Source: UBA1740 sp045587025 (lineage in GTDB: Bacteria > Bacillota > Clostridia > Oscillospirales > CAG-272). From it: a stretch of 49,213 nt of DNA. Under the pieces are notes generated by a model that saw nothing but the letters and a program-made list of their open reading frames with translations, was not told where the DNA came from and ran no database searches. The translations under genes and the position numbers were made by a program. How positions within the stretch are numbered: the stretch's first letter is position 1; each line of letters begins with the position of its first letter. This document shows positions 8,233 through 16,794 of the stretch, one piece after another. The stretch covers positions 1 to 49,213 of the forward strand of contig JAZNBK010000064.1 of NCBI GenBank assembly GCA_045587025.1. The letters are read 5' to 3'.

Positions 8233-8557
8233 GAACAGCATCAACCGTGTTTTCATAGCTTCAAACGGCGCGCCACAAGAGGAAGCAAATAAGGAAGCGA
8301 AAAAAGAACCCGTAAAGAAGGAAGCTGCGCCTAAGGCAAAGACCGAGGCAAAGAAGGCGTCCACCTCAAAAGCGCCCGCAAAAACCACGCAGAAGCCGAA
8401 GTCCGCTGCAAAAGCTCCTGCAAAGAAACCGACGCCGAAGGCGCCTCAAGGCAGAGAAAAGACAGACGAGACGAGACAGGCGGTCAGATACGTAAAGAAC
8501 AAGACCAAAACTGCGTTTGTTAAGATAGGCGACGATATGCCCTATTATCTCTTGTAA
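8219..8557 (+). CDS. Small Lys/Ala/Pro-rich disordered protein, candidate ParA partner
   Basis: This 112-residue protein has no family I can name. Residues 1-20 (MSVGKNSINRVFIASNGAPQ) look ordered. About 20-82 are a low-complexity K/A/P/E stretch with repeated APAK/KPA units, predicted disordered and strongly basic. About 83-112 end in TAFVKIGDDMPYYLL, a compact hydrophobic/aromatic tail. The gene overlaps the ParA ORF by 14 bp and has its own GGAG site inside the ParA end, so production is probably coupled. The layout (ATPase plus small basic, disordered protein) matches ParA-stimulating partners such as McdB-like proteins: one end could stimulate the ATPase and the other bind shell or cargo. 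A real gene is likely from its position and coupling; the function is inference. Confidence 0.75.
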   Translation: MSVGKNSINRVFIASNGAPQEEANKEAKKEPVKKEAAPKAKTEAKKASTSKAPAKTTQKPKSAAKAPAKKPTPKAPQGREKTDETRQAVRYVKNKTKTAFVKIGDDMPYYLL

Positions 8558-8569
8558 TAAAATGTAAAC

Positions 8570-8618
8570 AAAAATAGTCAAAAATGCATTGAAAGTGTGT
8601 CTTTGGCTATTTTTATTG
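8570..8618 (+). terminator. Weak terminator after the BMC operon
   Basis: AAAAATAG near 8570 can pair with CTATTTTT ending at 8614, across a loop of about 25 nt. The 3' arm is T-rich. It lies just after the last BMC-operon gene and before the next promoter, so partial termination is plausible. Confidence 0.4.
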
Positions 8619-8639
8619 TAATAGATAATGCAAAAAATC

Positions 8640-8668
8640 TTGCATTTTAGGATTTTTTGTGCTAAAAT
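8640..8668 (+). promoter_or_regulatory. Promoter of the PTS EIIC-like gene
   Basis: TTGCAT (8640-8645), a 17-bp spacer and TAAAAT (8663-8668), with TGC just before the -10 (extended -10). It lies between the BMC operon and the EIIC-like gene, arguing that the latter is a separate transcription unit. Confidence 0.7.
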
Positions 8669-8720
8669 ACATCTATCTGTAAAATGTCAAAAACAAAAGA
8701 AGTATATCTTTGGAGGAGAA

Positions 8721-9836
8721 ATGAAAAAACTTATTTCGTCAATAGGAGCTTTTTTGAAAAGAAAGGATATAGTTATTTCTGCTAAGCGTTATGGAATTGA
8801 CGCTATGGGCGGAATGGCGCTCGGTCTTTTTGGCTCTCTTCTTATCGGAACTATTTTTAAGGCGATAGGTATGATACCCGGCTTAACTGTGTTTGATCAA
8901 ATAGGAGGATTCGCACAGGCAGTTGCAGGTCCTGCTATGGCAATTGCAATAGCGTATGCGCTAAAGGCGCCGCCACTCGTAATTTATTCATCCGCCGCTG
9001 TTGGATATGCGGCGAACTCGCTTGGTGCGGCAGGAGGCCCTCTTGCAGTGCTTTTAATTGCCATCATAGCCACCGAGCTTGGTAAGGCGGTCTCAAAGGA
9101 AACAAAGGTCGATATTCTCGTCACTCCCTTCGTTACCGTATTTTCGGGCGGTGCGCTTGCCGTGCTTATAGCGCCGCCAATCGGTGTGCTTGTCAACTAC
9201 GTAAGCGACTTTATCGGTTGGGCTACACTTCAACAGCCGTTTGTAATGGGCATTTTGGTTTCTGTGATTATAGGCATTGCGCTCACGCTTCCGATAAGCT
9301 CTGCCGCAATATGTGCTGCGATAGGTCTTTCAGGTATGCCTCTCTTTGATGCAGCGGGAATTTTGATAGAGCGTGATTATGCGGGACTTGCTCTCGCAGG
9401 CGGTGCAGCCGTTGCGGGCTGCTGTGCTCAGATGGTGGGCTTCGCTGTTATGAGTTACCGTGAAAATAAGATAGGCGGTCTTGTTTCGCAAGGTATTGGA
9501 ACAAGTATGCTTCAAATGCCAAATATAGTTAAAAATCCTAAAATCTGGATAGCTCCTGTCTTGATTTCTGCAATAACAGGCCCTCTTGCTACCTGCGTTT
9601 TCAAGCTCGAAATGTACGGCGCAGCTATCAATTCGGGTATGGGCACCTGCGGTCTGCTCGGTCCTATAAGTATTGTGCTTGGCTGGTTTGGCGGAGAGTA
9701 TGAAAGAGCGGTTACCGCTTTTGATTGGATAGGTCTTGCGCTTATTTGCTTTATTATTCCTGCTGTGCTTGCGATAGCGTTCGGCGCGCTCTTCAGAAAA
9801 ATAGGTTACATAAAGGAAGACGACCTGAAGCTTTAA
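8721..9836 (+). CDS. PTS EIIC-like membrane protein (PF13303 type)
   Basis: This is a polytopic membrane protein of 371 residues with about eight to ten hydrophobic segments rich in Gly/Ala, such as MGGMALGLFGSLLIGTIF near the N terminus and LALICFIIPAVLAIAFGAL near the C terminus. The composition and repeated glycine-rich helices fit the PTS_EIIC_2 family of lone transporter-like proteins that lack EIIA and EIIB domains. The ATG at 8721 follows GGAGGAG at ideal spacing; the longer upstream open frame covers the promoter and is rejected. There are no PTS phosphorylation partners nearby. Substrate and energy source are unknown, and proximity to the BMC operon may be coincidental. Confidence 0.8.
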   Translation: MKKLISSIGAFLKRKDIVISAKRYGIDAMGGMALGLFGSLLIGTIFKAIGMIPGLTVFDQIGGFAQAVAGPAMAIAIAYALKAPPLVIYSSAAVGYAANSLGAAGGPLAVLLIAIIATELGKAVSKETKVDILVTPFVTVFSGGALAVLIAPPIGVLVNYVSDFIGWATLQQPFVMGILVSVIIGIALTLPISSAAICAAIGLSGMPLFDAAGILIERDYAGLALAGGAAVAGCCAQMVGFAVMSYRENKIGGLVSQGIGTSMLQMPNIVKNPKIWIAPVLISAITGPLATCVFKLEMYGAAINSGMGTCGLLGPISIVLGWFGGEYERAVTAFDWIGLALICFIIPAVLAIAFGALFRKIGYIKEDDLKL

Positions 9837-9891
9837 TTATATTGCGTGAACGTATATTATCTCGTTTTAAAAAACACAACTCTATGACAAT

Positions 9892-9923
9892 GGGACTTCA
9901 ATTTTTATTGAAGTCCCTGATTT
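9892..9923 (+). terminator. Rho-independent terminator
   Basis: GGGACTTCAAT (9892-9902) pairs perfectly with ATTGAAGTCCC (9907-9917) around a TTTT loop and is followed by TGATTTTT. It terminates the EIIC-like transcript. Confidence 0.85.
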
Positions 9924-9968
9924 TTGTCTATAAAAACAAAAATCTTACTGCGTTGGAAAATACAGTTA

Positions 9969-9997
9969 TTGACATTTTGCTTATATAGGTGTATAAT
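9969..9997 (+). promoter_or_regulatory. Perfect-consensus sigma-A promoter
   Basis: TTGACA (9969-9974), a 17-bp spacer and TATAAT (9992-9997) match the consensus exactly. It drives the surface-protein gene starting at 10072. Confidence 0.85.
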
Positions 9998-10071
9998 TAT
10001 ATAGAGAAATTTCTATTAAAAAGTATTTTGTGTTACATAGATATGTGTCACGGAATATCTCAGGAGGGGTT

Positions 10072-12702
10072 ATGAAAAAAAGCAAACTTTTATTTGCAAT
10101 AACGCTTGTTTTCGTTCTTTTTGCTGTTTTTTCATTGTCGGTATCTGCAAAGAACGCTCCTACAGGGATTTATGTTAATAACGAAACTATAAGCAAAAAA
10201 GGCGACGGAGAAATATGCAACGTCTCCGACGGTATGGAATACAGGGCTTTGCCTGACGGTGAATGGATAGGAATATTCAGTGATAAGGTGAGGGGCTTGA
10301 GCACCGGCTCTTATGCGGTCAGATATGCAGCTACGAAAACAGAAGAGGCAAGCGCGGAGACAAACGTAAATATAAAAGAGGGAAGAAAATTATTAGTTAA
10401 TTTCTACGCTGACGGAAAGCGGTGCTATAGCTATGAGGTTTCTTACGGCGAGACCTTATCCGAGCTTCCCGACGTTCCGATGAAGGAAGGAAGCACGACG
10501 ACACCTCCCACGTGGGACGTTACCGACTTCTCTAACATCACGAAGGATATAGACGTTAATGCAGTTTATACGCCAAACGTTTATTCTGTCGTTTTGCCGG
10601 TGGGCAGGGAGGAATATAAGGTAGAAGCGGTTAATTCCAGTATGTTCGTCGAACACGGAAAAAGCTATACCTTCCGCTTTATATTGGGAAACGGTTATAC
10701 TTGCACCGAGGATTTTAAGGTAAAGATAAACGGCAAGGAGGTTTCCTTGAAGGCGGACAATACCTATACTATCGCCTCTGTAGAAAGAAACACCTCAATA
10801 ACTATCGAAGGTGTAAAAGATATAACTGCTCCGAGCGTTGAGCTGAGAGTGTCCTCTTTTTCTTGGAATACGCTTTCGCACGGCACAGCAGAATTTATTT
10901 ACACAAATCAAAACGGTAACGTAAAGCTTATCAGTAAGGATGAGGGAAGCGGTATCTCGGACACCTACATACTTCTTTCCGACTATCAGCTCTCCTTAGA
11001 GGAGCTTAACGGCGTTTATTATTGGGGAAATTACGAGGAAGGAATGACTATCCCACAGGGAGCGCCGAAATTCATATATGCGAAGGTAGTCGATAAGGCA
11101 GGGAATACATCGTACGTCGGCTCTGACGGTATTATATTTGATAACGTTGCTCCGAGCTTTAACGTAACGGAGGATAAAACCTATTACGGAAAGACAAAAA
11201 TTGAGATAGACGACGCATTTCTCGATACCGTAACCGTTGACGGTAAGATATCTGCTTTTTCCTTTACGCTCTTCCCGAGAGAGCTTGATTATGTCGTTTC
11301 TGCGACAGATAAGGCAGGAAATAAAACGCAGATGCGCTTGAAAGTAAAAAAGGCGATGCCTAATTATACTATTCCTATGGATTTGGTTGCGACGATATCG
11401 CAGACGTTAGGCGACGTAGAGCTTCCGATACAGGCGCAAGGCCACTTCGTATGGATGCAGCCGCTTAACACGAGCGTAGGCGATATTGGAAAGAACACGT
11501 TTATAGCTACCTTTATGCCGAACGATACCGACAATTATCAGATTGTTTCTAACATTCCTATTACTATTTCCGTTTCATATTACGTTCACGAGGCCCCGAA
11601 GGAAATAAGTACCCGAGATGAATCTGTTTCGGGTATAGGAGACGGTGCTATATTCGGCTTGAAGGAAGGAATGGAATACAGAGCGTCCGAGAGTAACACC
11701 TGGATTACCGTCGGAGAAGGCGCTTTGGAAAACCTTGCGGCGGGCACTTATTACGTCAGATATGCCGCGACAGAGGATTATCATGCGAGCCAATACGTAG
11801 AGGTAATTATTAAAGAGGGACGAAAGCTTATAGTTAATTTCGTTATTGATGGTGAAACGGTCGCAAGCGAAGCGGTCTCTTATGGCTCTACTCTTATAAA
11901 CGTACCTTCAATTCCAAACAAAATAGGTTATAACCACGTCACGCCACATTGGGATGTATCTGAGTTTACTACGATAAAATCCGACATGACGGTAAATGCC
12001 GTTTATACGCCTAATACATATGAGATTTCATTTCCGCAGTCGGATAAATTCAATATAAGGGCACAGAGTGACTCGAACCTTGTAAAGCACGGAGAAAATT
12101 ACAGATTTTTCATTGATATGGCAGAGGGCTATATGCCGAGTATTTATTTTGAGATTAAGAGTAACGGTGTGCTACTCCAGCCCGAAGACGACGGTTCTTA
12201 CGTAATTGAATCCGCTTCGGAGGCGTACGCTATTACTATCAGCGGAATAGTTGCTTCGGCGCGGCTCGAGGATATAAAAATAGACGGAATTTACAATAAA
12301 ACATACTACGCTATAGGTGATAAGTTTGCCTTTTCTACCGTTGGTATAGGTCTTGATAACGAACACCCCGTCGCAGGAGACGAGCGATATACTCCTATCT
12401 CGTGGTCTGCATACTACGACGAAGTATGGACGGATGCGCCGTATTCGGCCTCCTTTACACTCTATAAAGAGGGAGATTGTACTGTTAGTATAAACTTCAA
12501 AAGAGAGGTTTTTGACGGAACGGAATGGCGTGTTTACGAAGAAAATTCGGTGATAACGCATAAAATCTACGTAAATAAGCTTCCTGCCGGGCTTCCGTCA
12601 GGAAACAGCGCGTTAAGCACTATCATAAGTATAGTTCTTATATCCGCATTTACGGGAGTATTCGTTATGTGGTATCTCTCCAAAAAGAAAAAATCGAAAT
12701 AA
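10072..12702 (+). CDS. Membrane-anchored surface protein with a duplicated about 185-residue module
   Basis: This 876-residue exported protein starts with a signal peptide (KKSKLLFAITLVFVLFAV, cleavage near VSA-KNA) and ends with one transmembrane helix and a KKKKSK cytoplasmic tail, so the bulk faces outward. Residues about 28-210 and 504-688 are two copies of one module. Each has a GDG..G..EGMEYRA block, YxVRYAAT, IKEGRKLxVNF, and an InlB-B-repeat-like stretch ending in WDVxxFxxIxxDxxVNAVYTPNxY. Between them lie Ig-like segments with KVVDKAGNT and SATDKAGNK motifs. The start sits five bases after AGGAGGGG; an earlier in-frame ATG is in the leader and is rejected. No catalytic domain is recognisable; adhesion or a structural surface role is the best guess. 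Confidence 0.8.
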   Translation: MKKSKLLFAITLVFVLFAVFSLSVSAKNAPTGIYVNNETISKKGDGEICNVSDGMEYRALPDGEWIGIFSDKVRGLSTGSYAVRYAATKTEEASAETNVNIKEGRKLLVNFYADGKRCYSYEVSYGETLSELPDVPMKEGSTTTPPTWDVTDFSNITKDIDVNAVYTPNVYSVVLPVGREEYKVEAVNSSMFVEHGKSYTFRFILGNGYTCTEDFKVKINGKEVSLKADNTYTIASVERNTSITIEGVKDITAPSVELRVSSFSWNTLSHGTAEFIYTNQNGNVKLISKDEGSGISDTYILLSDYQLSLEELNGVYYWGNYEEGMTIPQGAPKFIYAKVVDKAGNTSYVGSDGIIFDNVAPSFNVTEDKTYYGKTKIEIDDAFLDTVTVDGKISAFSFTLFPRELDYVVSATDKAGNKTQMRLKVKKAMPNYTIPMDLVATISQTLGDVELPIQAQGHFVWMQPLNTSVGDIGKNTFIATFMPNDTDNYQIVSNIPITISVSYYVHEAPKEISTRDESVSGIGDGAIFGLKEGMEYRASESNTWITVGEGALENLAAGTYYVRYAATEDYHASQYVEVIIKEGRKLIVNFVIDGETVASEAVSYGSTLINVPSIPNKIGYNHVTPHWDVSEFTTIKSDMTVNAVYTPNTYEISFPQSDKFNIRAQSDSNLVKHGENYRFFIDMAEGYMPSIYFEIKSNGVLLQPEDDGSYVIESASEAYAITISGIVASARLEDIKIDGIYNKTYYAIGDKFAFSTVGIGLDNEHPVAGDERYTPISWSAYYDEVWTDAPYSASFTLYKEGDCTVSINFKREVFDGTEWRVYEENSVITHKIYVNKLPAGLPSGNSALSTIISIVLISAFTGVFVMWYLSKKKKSK

Positions 12703-12704
12703 AA

Positions 12705-12740
12705 AAAGATAGAAGCTCTGCTTTTGCAGAGCTTCTGTTT
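12705..12740. terminator. Bidirectional terminator between convergent genes
   Basis: AGAAGCTCTGC (12711-12721) pairs with GCAGAGCTTCT (12726-12736) around TTTT. Reading the minus strand a T-run follows (12703-12709), making a strong terminator for the DUF1846 gene. On the plus strand the tail is weaker (GTTTCG). Confidence 0.85.
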
Positions 12741-12760
12741 CGTCTGTAATATATTTTCGT

Positions 12761-14251
12761 TTATCTCTTTGGGTGATATAATTTTTTCGTTTGATATTTC
12801 GGCTCGCAGGTAACGTTTATGCCTAACTTTTTCAGAGTTTTGTCGTCTACCTGCGTAAGAATTACGGTCGAATGAGCTTCACATCCCCTTAGCTTTCCTA
12901 ACTGCTGCATTGCAAGCTCTGCGATAGGTGAGGTCGCGGCGCAAATAGCAAGAGCAATTAAAATTTCATCCGTGTGAAGTCGGGGGTTGTGATTTCCTAA
13001 ATGGTCGATTTTCAAATGCTGAATCGGCTCGATAACCTCGGGAGCAATCAAGGGAATATCGTCCTTGATACCGCCGAGCTTTTTCAATGCGTTAAGTAAA
13101 AGCGCAGCGGAAGCGCCTAAGAGCGAGGACGTCTTTCCCGTTATAATCTCACCTGACGGCAATTCAAGCGCCGCCGCGGGCGTTCCCGTAAGCTCCGCCT
13201 TTTCGTTCGCGGCAGATACTACCTTTCTGATATCGGGCGAGGCGTTTGCCTGCTTCATAAGAAGGTCGAGCTTGTAAATTACGCTATCGGAAACCATACC
13301 TTCTCTTTGTCCGCAAAGAGCGGTATAATATCTGCGAACTATCTCCTGCTTCGACGCGTCGATAACCGCCTCGTCGTCCGAGATACAGTACCCCGCCATA
13401 TTTACTCCCATGTCGGTAGGAGATTTGTATGGAGAGCTTCCGTATATTTTGCAGAACATTGCGTTGAGAACGGGGAAAATTTCGACGTCTCTGTTATAAT
13501 TTACAGTCATTTCTCCATACGCCGCCATATGGAAGGGGTCTATCATATTTACGTCGTTTAAATCGGCGGTAGCCGCCTCGTACGCGATATTCACGGGGTG
13601 CTTGAGAGGAAGATTCCAAACGGGGAAGGTCTCAAATTTTGCATATCCCGCCTTGATGCCGCGTTTGTTGTCGTGGTAAAGCTGAGAGAGACAGGTAGCC
13701 ATTTTTCCGCTGCCGGGACCGGGAGCGGTAACTATTACGAGCTTTCTCGTGGTCTCTATATATTCGTTCTTTCCGTAACCGTCGTCGCTGACAATTGCTT
13801 CAATATCGGAGGGATATCCCTGAATTGAATAATGGCGGTAAACCTTAATATCCAAGCTTTCGAGGCGCTTTTGGAATGCAATTGCCGCATCCTGCTCCGC
13901 AAAGCGCGTGAGAACTACGCTTCCTACGAAAAGCCCCGTACTGTTGAAAGCGTCTATCAAGCGTAAAACGTCTAAATCGTATGTAATTCCAAGGTCGCCT
14001 CTGACCTTGTTTTTTTCTATATCGGACGAGTTGATTACAATTACTATCTCAGCGTCGTCTTTAAGCTTCAAAAGCATCTGAAGCTTGCTGTCGGGCTTAA
14101 AGCCGGGCAAAACGCGAGAAGCGTGAAAATCGTCGAAAAGCTTTCCGCCAAACTCAAGATAGAGCTTGCCACCGAAATTTGATATTCTTTCCTTAATTTT
14201 TTCGGATTGAAGCTTAACATACTTGTCGTTGTCAAACCCAATTTTTTTCAT
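12761..14251 (-). CDS. DUF1846 family protein
   Basis: This 496-residue cytosolic protein belongs to the DUF1846 (PF08903) family of about 500-residue bacterial proteins. Recognisable parts are KIGFDNDKYVKLQSEKI at the N terminus, VRGDLGITYDLDVLRLID, the glycine-rich APGPGSGKMATCLSQLYHD (a P-loop-like segment near the middle) and the acidic/His-rich HLGNHNPRLHTDEILIAL near the C terminus. I chose MKKIGF behind AAGGATG rather than the 13-codon longer frame, because family members start there. It stands alone between convergent and same-strand neighbours with its own promoter and terminator. The function is not established; the P-loop-like stretch suggests nucleotide binding. Confidence 0.88.
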   Translation of the reverse strand: MKKIGFDNDKYVKLQSEKIKERISNFGGKLYLEFGGKLFDDFHASRVLPGFKPDSKLQMLLKLKDDAEIVIVINSSDIEKNKVRGDLGITYDLDVLRLIDAFNSTGLFVGSVVLTRFAEQDAAIAFQKRLESLDIKVYRHYSIQGYPSDIEAIVSDDGYGKNEYIETTRKLVIVTAPGPGSGKMATCLSQLYHDNKRGIKAGYAKFETFPVWNLPLKHPVNIAYEAATADLNDVNMIDPFHMAAYGEMTVNYNRDVEIFPVLNAMFCKIYGSSPYKSPTDMGVNMAGYCISDDEAVIDASKQEIVRRYYTALCGQREGMVSDSVIYKLDLLMKQANASPDIRKVVSAANEKAELTGTPAAALELPSGEIITGKTSSLLGASAALLLNALKKLGGIKDDIPLIAPEVIEPIQHLKIDHLGNHNPRLHTDEILIALAICAATSPIAELAMQQLGKLRGCEAHSTVILTQVDDKTLKKLGINVTCEPKYQTKKLYHPKR

Positions 14252-14301
14252 AACCACACATCCTTCTTTTAAAGCTTTCGTTTTGCTCAATATACTTAAT
14301 T

Positions 14302-14330
14302 ATTATATCAAATATTGACAGAATTTTCAA
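14302..14330 (-). promoter_or_regulatory. Promoter of the DUF1846 gene
   Basis: On the minus strand, TTGAAA (14330-14325), a 17-bp spacer and TATAAT (14307-14302), about 50 bp before the start codon. Confidence 0.8.
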
Positions 14331-14389
14331 CTAAAATCTAAAAATTTTTATATAGAAAAAATATGTCGTATTTTGTATATTATGAATAA

Positions 14390-14425
14390 AGAAAACGGGC
14401 TTGCCAAGTTTGCCTTGACAAGCCC
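14390..14425 (-). terminator. Terminator of the nuclease/lipoprotein operon
   Basis: Reading the minus strand, GGGCTTGTCAAG pairs with CTTGGCAAGCCC (one G-U) around GCAAA, followed by GTTTTC. It lies just after the lipoprotein stop. Confidence 0.8.
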
Positions 14426-14434
14426 TCTCTTTTG

Positions 14435-16792
14435 TTAAGAATTGTTTTCATTCTTGAGCTTAGCTTCCGCTTCCTCAACAATTGATCTTAGCCCTTCAGT
14501 ATAATCTTCAAGAGTGGTTTTTTTAGAGAGCGAGGAAATTTTATCCTCTGCCGATTTTATGATAGAGTCTATCTTGAAAATGGAAATTTTGTTTTCATAT
14601 TCGCGGCTCAAGTCAGCGAGCTTGGCTTTTGCTGAATATTCTTCAAAGTCATAGCAGTAATTCTTATACAGGTTTTCTAATTCTCGTGACTTTTCGTCAT
14701 AGCAGGTCTTTAGAGCGTTCAAGTTTACCTCTATAGATTTACTCAAGCTAAAAGCGCTGTCAAAGCTTTCTTTTACGCTATCGTAGACATCCCGCAGATT
14801 ACTTCTGTGAGTACGGAAGGCGGAGCTTGTGTCAATAAGCTTAACGTATCCGTCGTACTCGTTTTTTATTAAGGCACTGTAGCGCTCGGAATGAACGTTA
14901 TACTTCGCTTGCAGAATTTCATTTTTTATAAGGGGATATTCAGATACCTTGTCCACAACGAAGCTGTTGGTGTTCTTGAATTTATCGTAAAGGGCGCTTA
15001 ATTCAAGGTAATCCTTATCCACCTTTTCGCTGATAACTGCGTAGTTGTCATAGTTCATTTGAGTTAATAAGCTTCTTATTTCTTCTGCCTTTTCCAGAAC
15101 GGAATTTGCCATTTCCTCAATTGCTTTATATTCGTTATTATAAGAGTCCAACTTGAGCTTATAATTCACTCCGTCGTTGAGGTACTTGTCTATAGAGTCG
15201 CCGTAAGTGTCTATCCATTTGTTGTATGAAGCGTAAGCGGCTTCGATATCATCAATAACTCCCTTTTCGGTGTCGGAATAAATGATGCTTTTTTCAAGCA
15301 GCGCTTTGATTTCGTTCCTGAGCGCTTCGGCTGCCGCCTTCGCCTTTTCGGGCAGCTCCTTGATTTCCTTCTCAGCATCAAGAAGCTTGTCGTAATTGCT
15401 GACGATAAAAGCGTTTGGACTGCTATCCTTTATAGAGAACTTTTTACTCCACGCATTATAGGCATTGCGCGCGTCTGTTATCTTTTCTTGAGAGTCGAGG
15501 CGTACTACACCTATATTATCTATTGCGCTGATGACCGCCTTTGCTTCTGTATTCGCCTGCTCGAGCTTTTTGTAATTCTCGTAAAGCTGTAAAGCTTCGG
15601 TGATAATATCGGTGTAAGTTGATTCATTCTCATATTTGCAGATAGAAATGTAGGATGGAAGGGATTTTATACCCGTAATTTTTTCGAGCGATGAGAGGTC
15701 CTCTATTCCGTCAAGTGCGCCTGTATTCACAGCGGCGCCGTCAACGTTATTAATAAGAGTAAAAATATCGTTTGAAATTTCGTTTAATCGCTCTTTGCCC
15801 TCGCCATATATTAAATCCGATGACTTAAGAGCGTTGAGCTTTTTAAAGATAACGTCGGGGTAGGTATTAAACTCGGGAGCAGTTTCATCTAAAAATCTGC
15901 GTGAGATTACGTCTGCCTCGTCGAGCGTAGTCGATTGCCTTATTGCTTTTTCGGCTTCGATAAGCGCTGATATTAGCAAATTATATTCATCAGACGGGTA
16001 GAAAGCAGATTTTTTACCGTAAACAGAATTAAATTCGCGTTCAAATTCAAATATTGTTTCGTTGTGCTTGTCCGCTTTCATTTCTTCGGCTTTTGCTGCG
16101 AGCTCATTTCCGATTCTTTCTATCTCTTCGGGTGTATCGGCAGAGTTTACCAAAAGCTCGTTTGCCTTTATAGCGGCAGTCAGGCTATCGATTTGGTCAA
16201 GCGTAAACTCGGAAAAATCAAAATTAGAAAATCTTTCGAGCATAGCGACCCTTGAATTATAAAGCGTCTGCTCCGCTTTTATTATCGCGATATAATCTGA
16301 CGCCAACTTTTTTGCATCTTCCTCTGCCAAAACGATGTCGTTATGCGTTTCGCTTTTTGAAATTTTATCTTTTGCCAATTCAATTATAGAGCGAGAGGCA
16401 TCGTCTGATGCGTTCTTTTCTGCCCATTCAGAGAGGGAGGAAAGCGCATATGCTTTATGATTTTCAAGACTGTCATCCACGTAAATTTCAAAGCTTATAA
16501 CAGTATTTTCATAATCCAGGGTTAAAGTGACGGCCCCCGCTTTTGCAAACACGATTTCACTTTCAGAGCCCAGCATTTCTTCGGTAACCTTAACGGTTTC
16601 CCTTTTTCCGTTCTTTACTGCGGAAAGCTCCATCCCGTCAAGCTGCGGAGTTTCTCCTATAAAATAAACGCATCTGTCGGGCATTTTCTGTATTTTAATC
16701 TGCTCATTGTCTCTTTTGCAGGAATTAAGCGAGAAAATTAGAGATAGACAAAAAAGAACCGTTATAATTTTATAAAATCTTGTTTTTTGCAT
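14435..16792 (-). CDS. Large coiled-coil lipoprotein
   Basis: This is a 785-residue exported lipoprotein: hydrophobic signal, then the lipobox-like LNSC with Cys about residue 26. Residues about 35-105 look like a small bacterial Ig-like beta domain (YFIGETPQLDGMELSAV, VFAKAGAVTLTLDYEN). The rest is almost entirely Lys/Glu/Ala-rich helix with heptad character, suggesting a long surface-exposed helical rod of FIVAR-like bundles. No enzyme motif is seen. The start lies two bases after the stop of the SbcD-like nuclease gene, with its GGAG inside that gene, so the two are co-transcribed. Why a nuclease and an external rod protein share an operon is unclear, and I cannot name the family. Confidence 0.75.
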   Translation of the reverse strand: MQKTRFYKIITVLFCLSLIFSLNSCKRDNEQIKIQKMPDRCVYFIGETPQLDGMELSAVKNGKRETVKVTEEMLGSESEIVFAKAGAVTLTLDYENTVISFEIYVDDSLENHKAYALSSLSEWAEKNASDDASRSIIELAKDKISKSETHNDIVLAEEDAKKLASDYIAIIKAEQTLYNSRVAMLERFSNFDFSEFTLDQIDSLTAAIKANELLVNSADTPEEIERIGNELAAKAEEMKADKHNETIFEFEREFNSVYGKKSAFYPSDEYNLLISALIEAEKAIRQSTTLDEADVISRRFLDETAPEFNTYPDVIFKKLNALKSSDLIYGEGKERLNEISNDIFTLINNVDGAAVNTGALDGIEDLSSLEKITGIKSLPSYISICKYENESTYTDIITEALQLYENYKKLEQANTEAKAVISAIDNIGVVRLDSQEKITDARNAYNAWSKKFSIKDSSPNAFIVSNYDKLLDAEKEIKELPEKAKAAAEALRNEIKALLEKSIIYSDTEKGVIDDIEAAYASYNKWIDTYGDSIDKYLNDGVNYKLKLDSYNNEYKAIEEMANSVLEKAEEIRSLLTQMNYDNYAVISEKVDKDYLELSALYDKFKNTNSFVVDKVSEYPLIKNEILQAKYNVHSERYSALIKNEYDGYVKLIDTSSAFRTHRSNLRDVYDSVKESFDSAFSLSKSIEVNLNALKTCYDEKSRELENLYKNYCYDFEEYSAKAKLADLSREYENKISIFKIDSIIKSAEDKISSLSKKTTLEDYTEGLRSIVEEAEAKLKNENNS

Positions 16793-16794
16793 AA

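Noticed and set aside
8628..8720. Longer N terminus for the EIIC-like protein
   Set aside because: It covers the promoter (8640-8668) and has no ribosome binding site; ATG 8721 has GGAGGAG.
9725..9988. Small plus-strand open frame running past the EIIC-like gene
   Set aside because: It crosses the terminator at 9892-9917 and most of it is the EIIC gene read in another frame.
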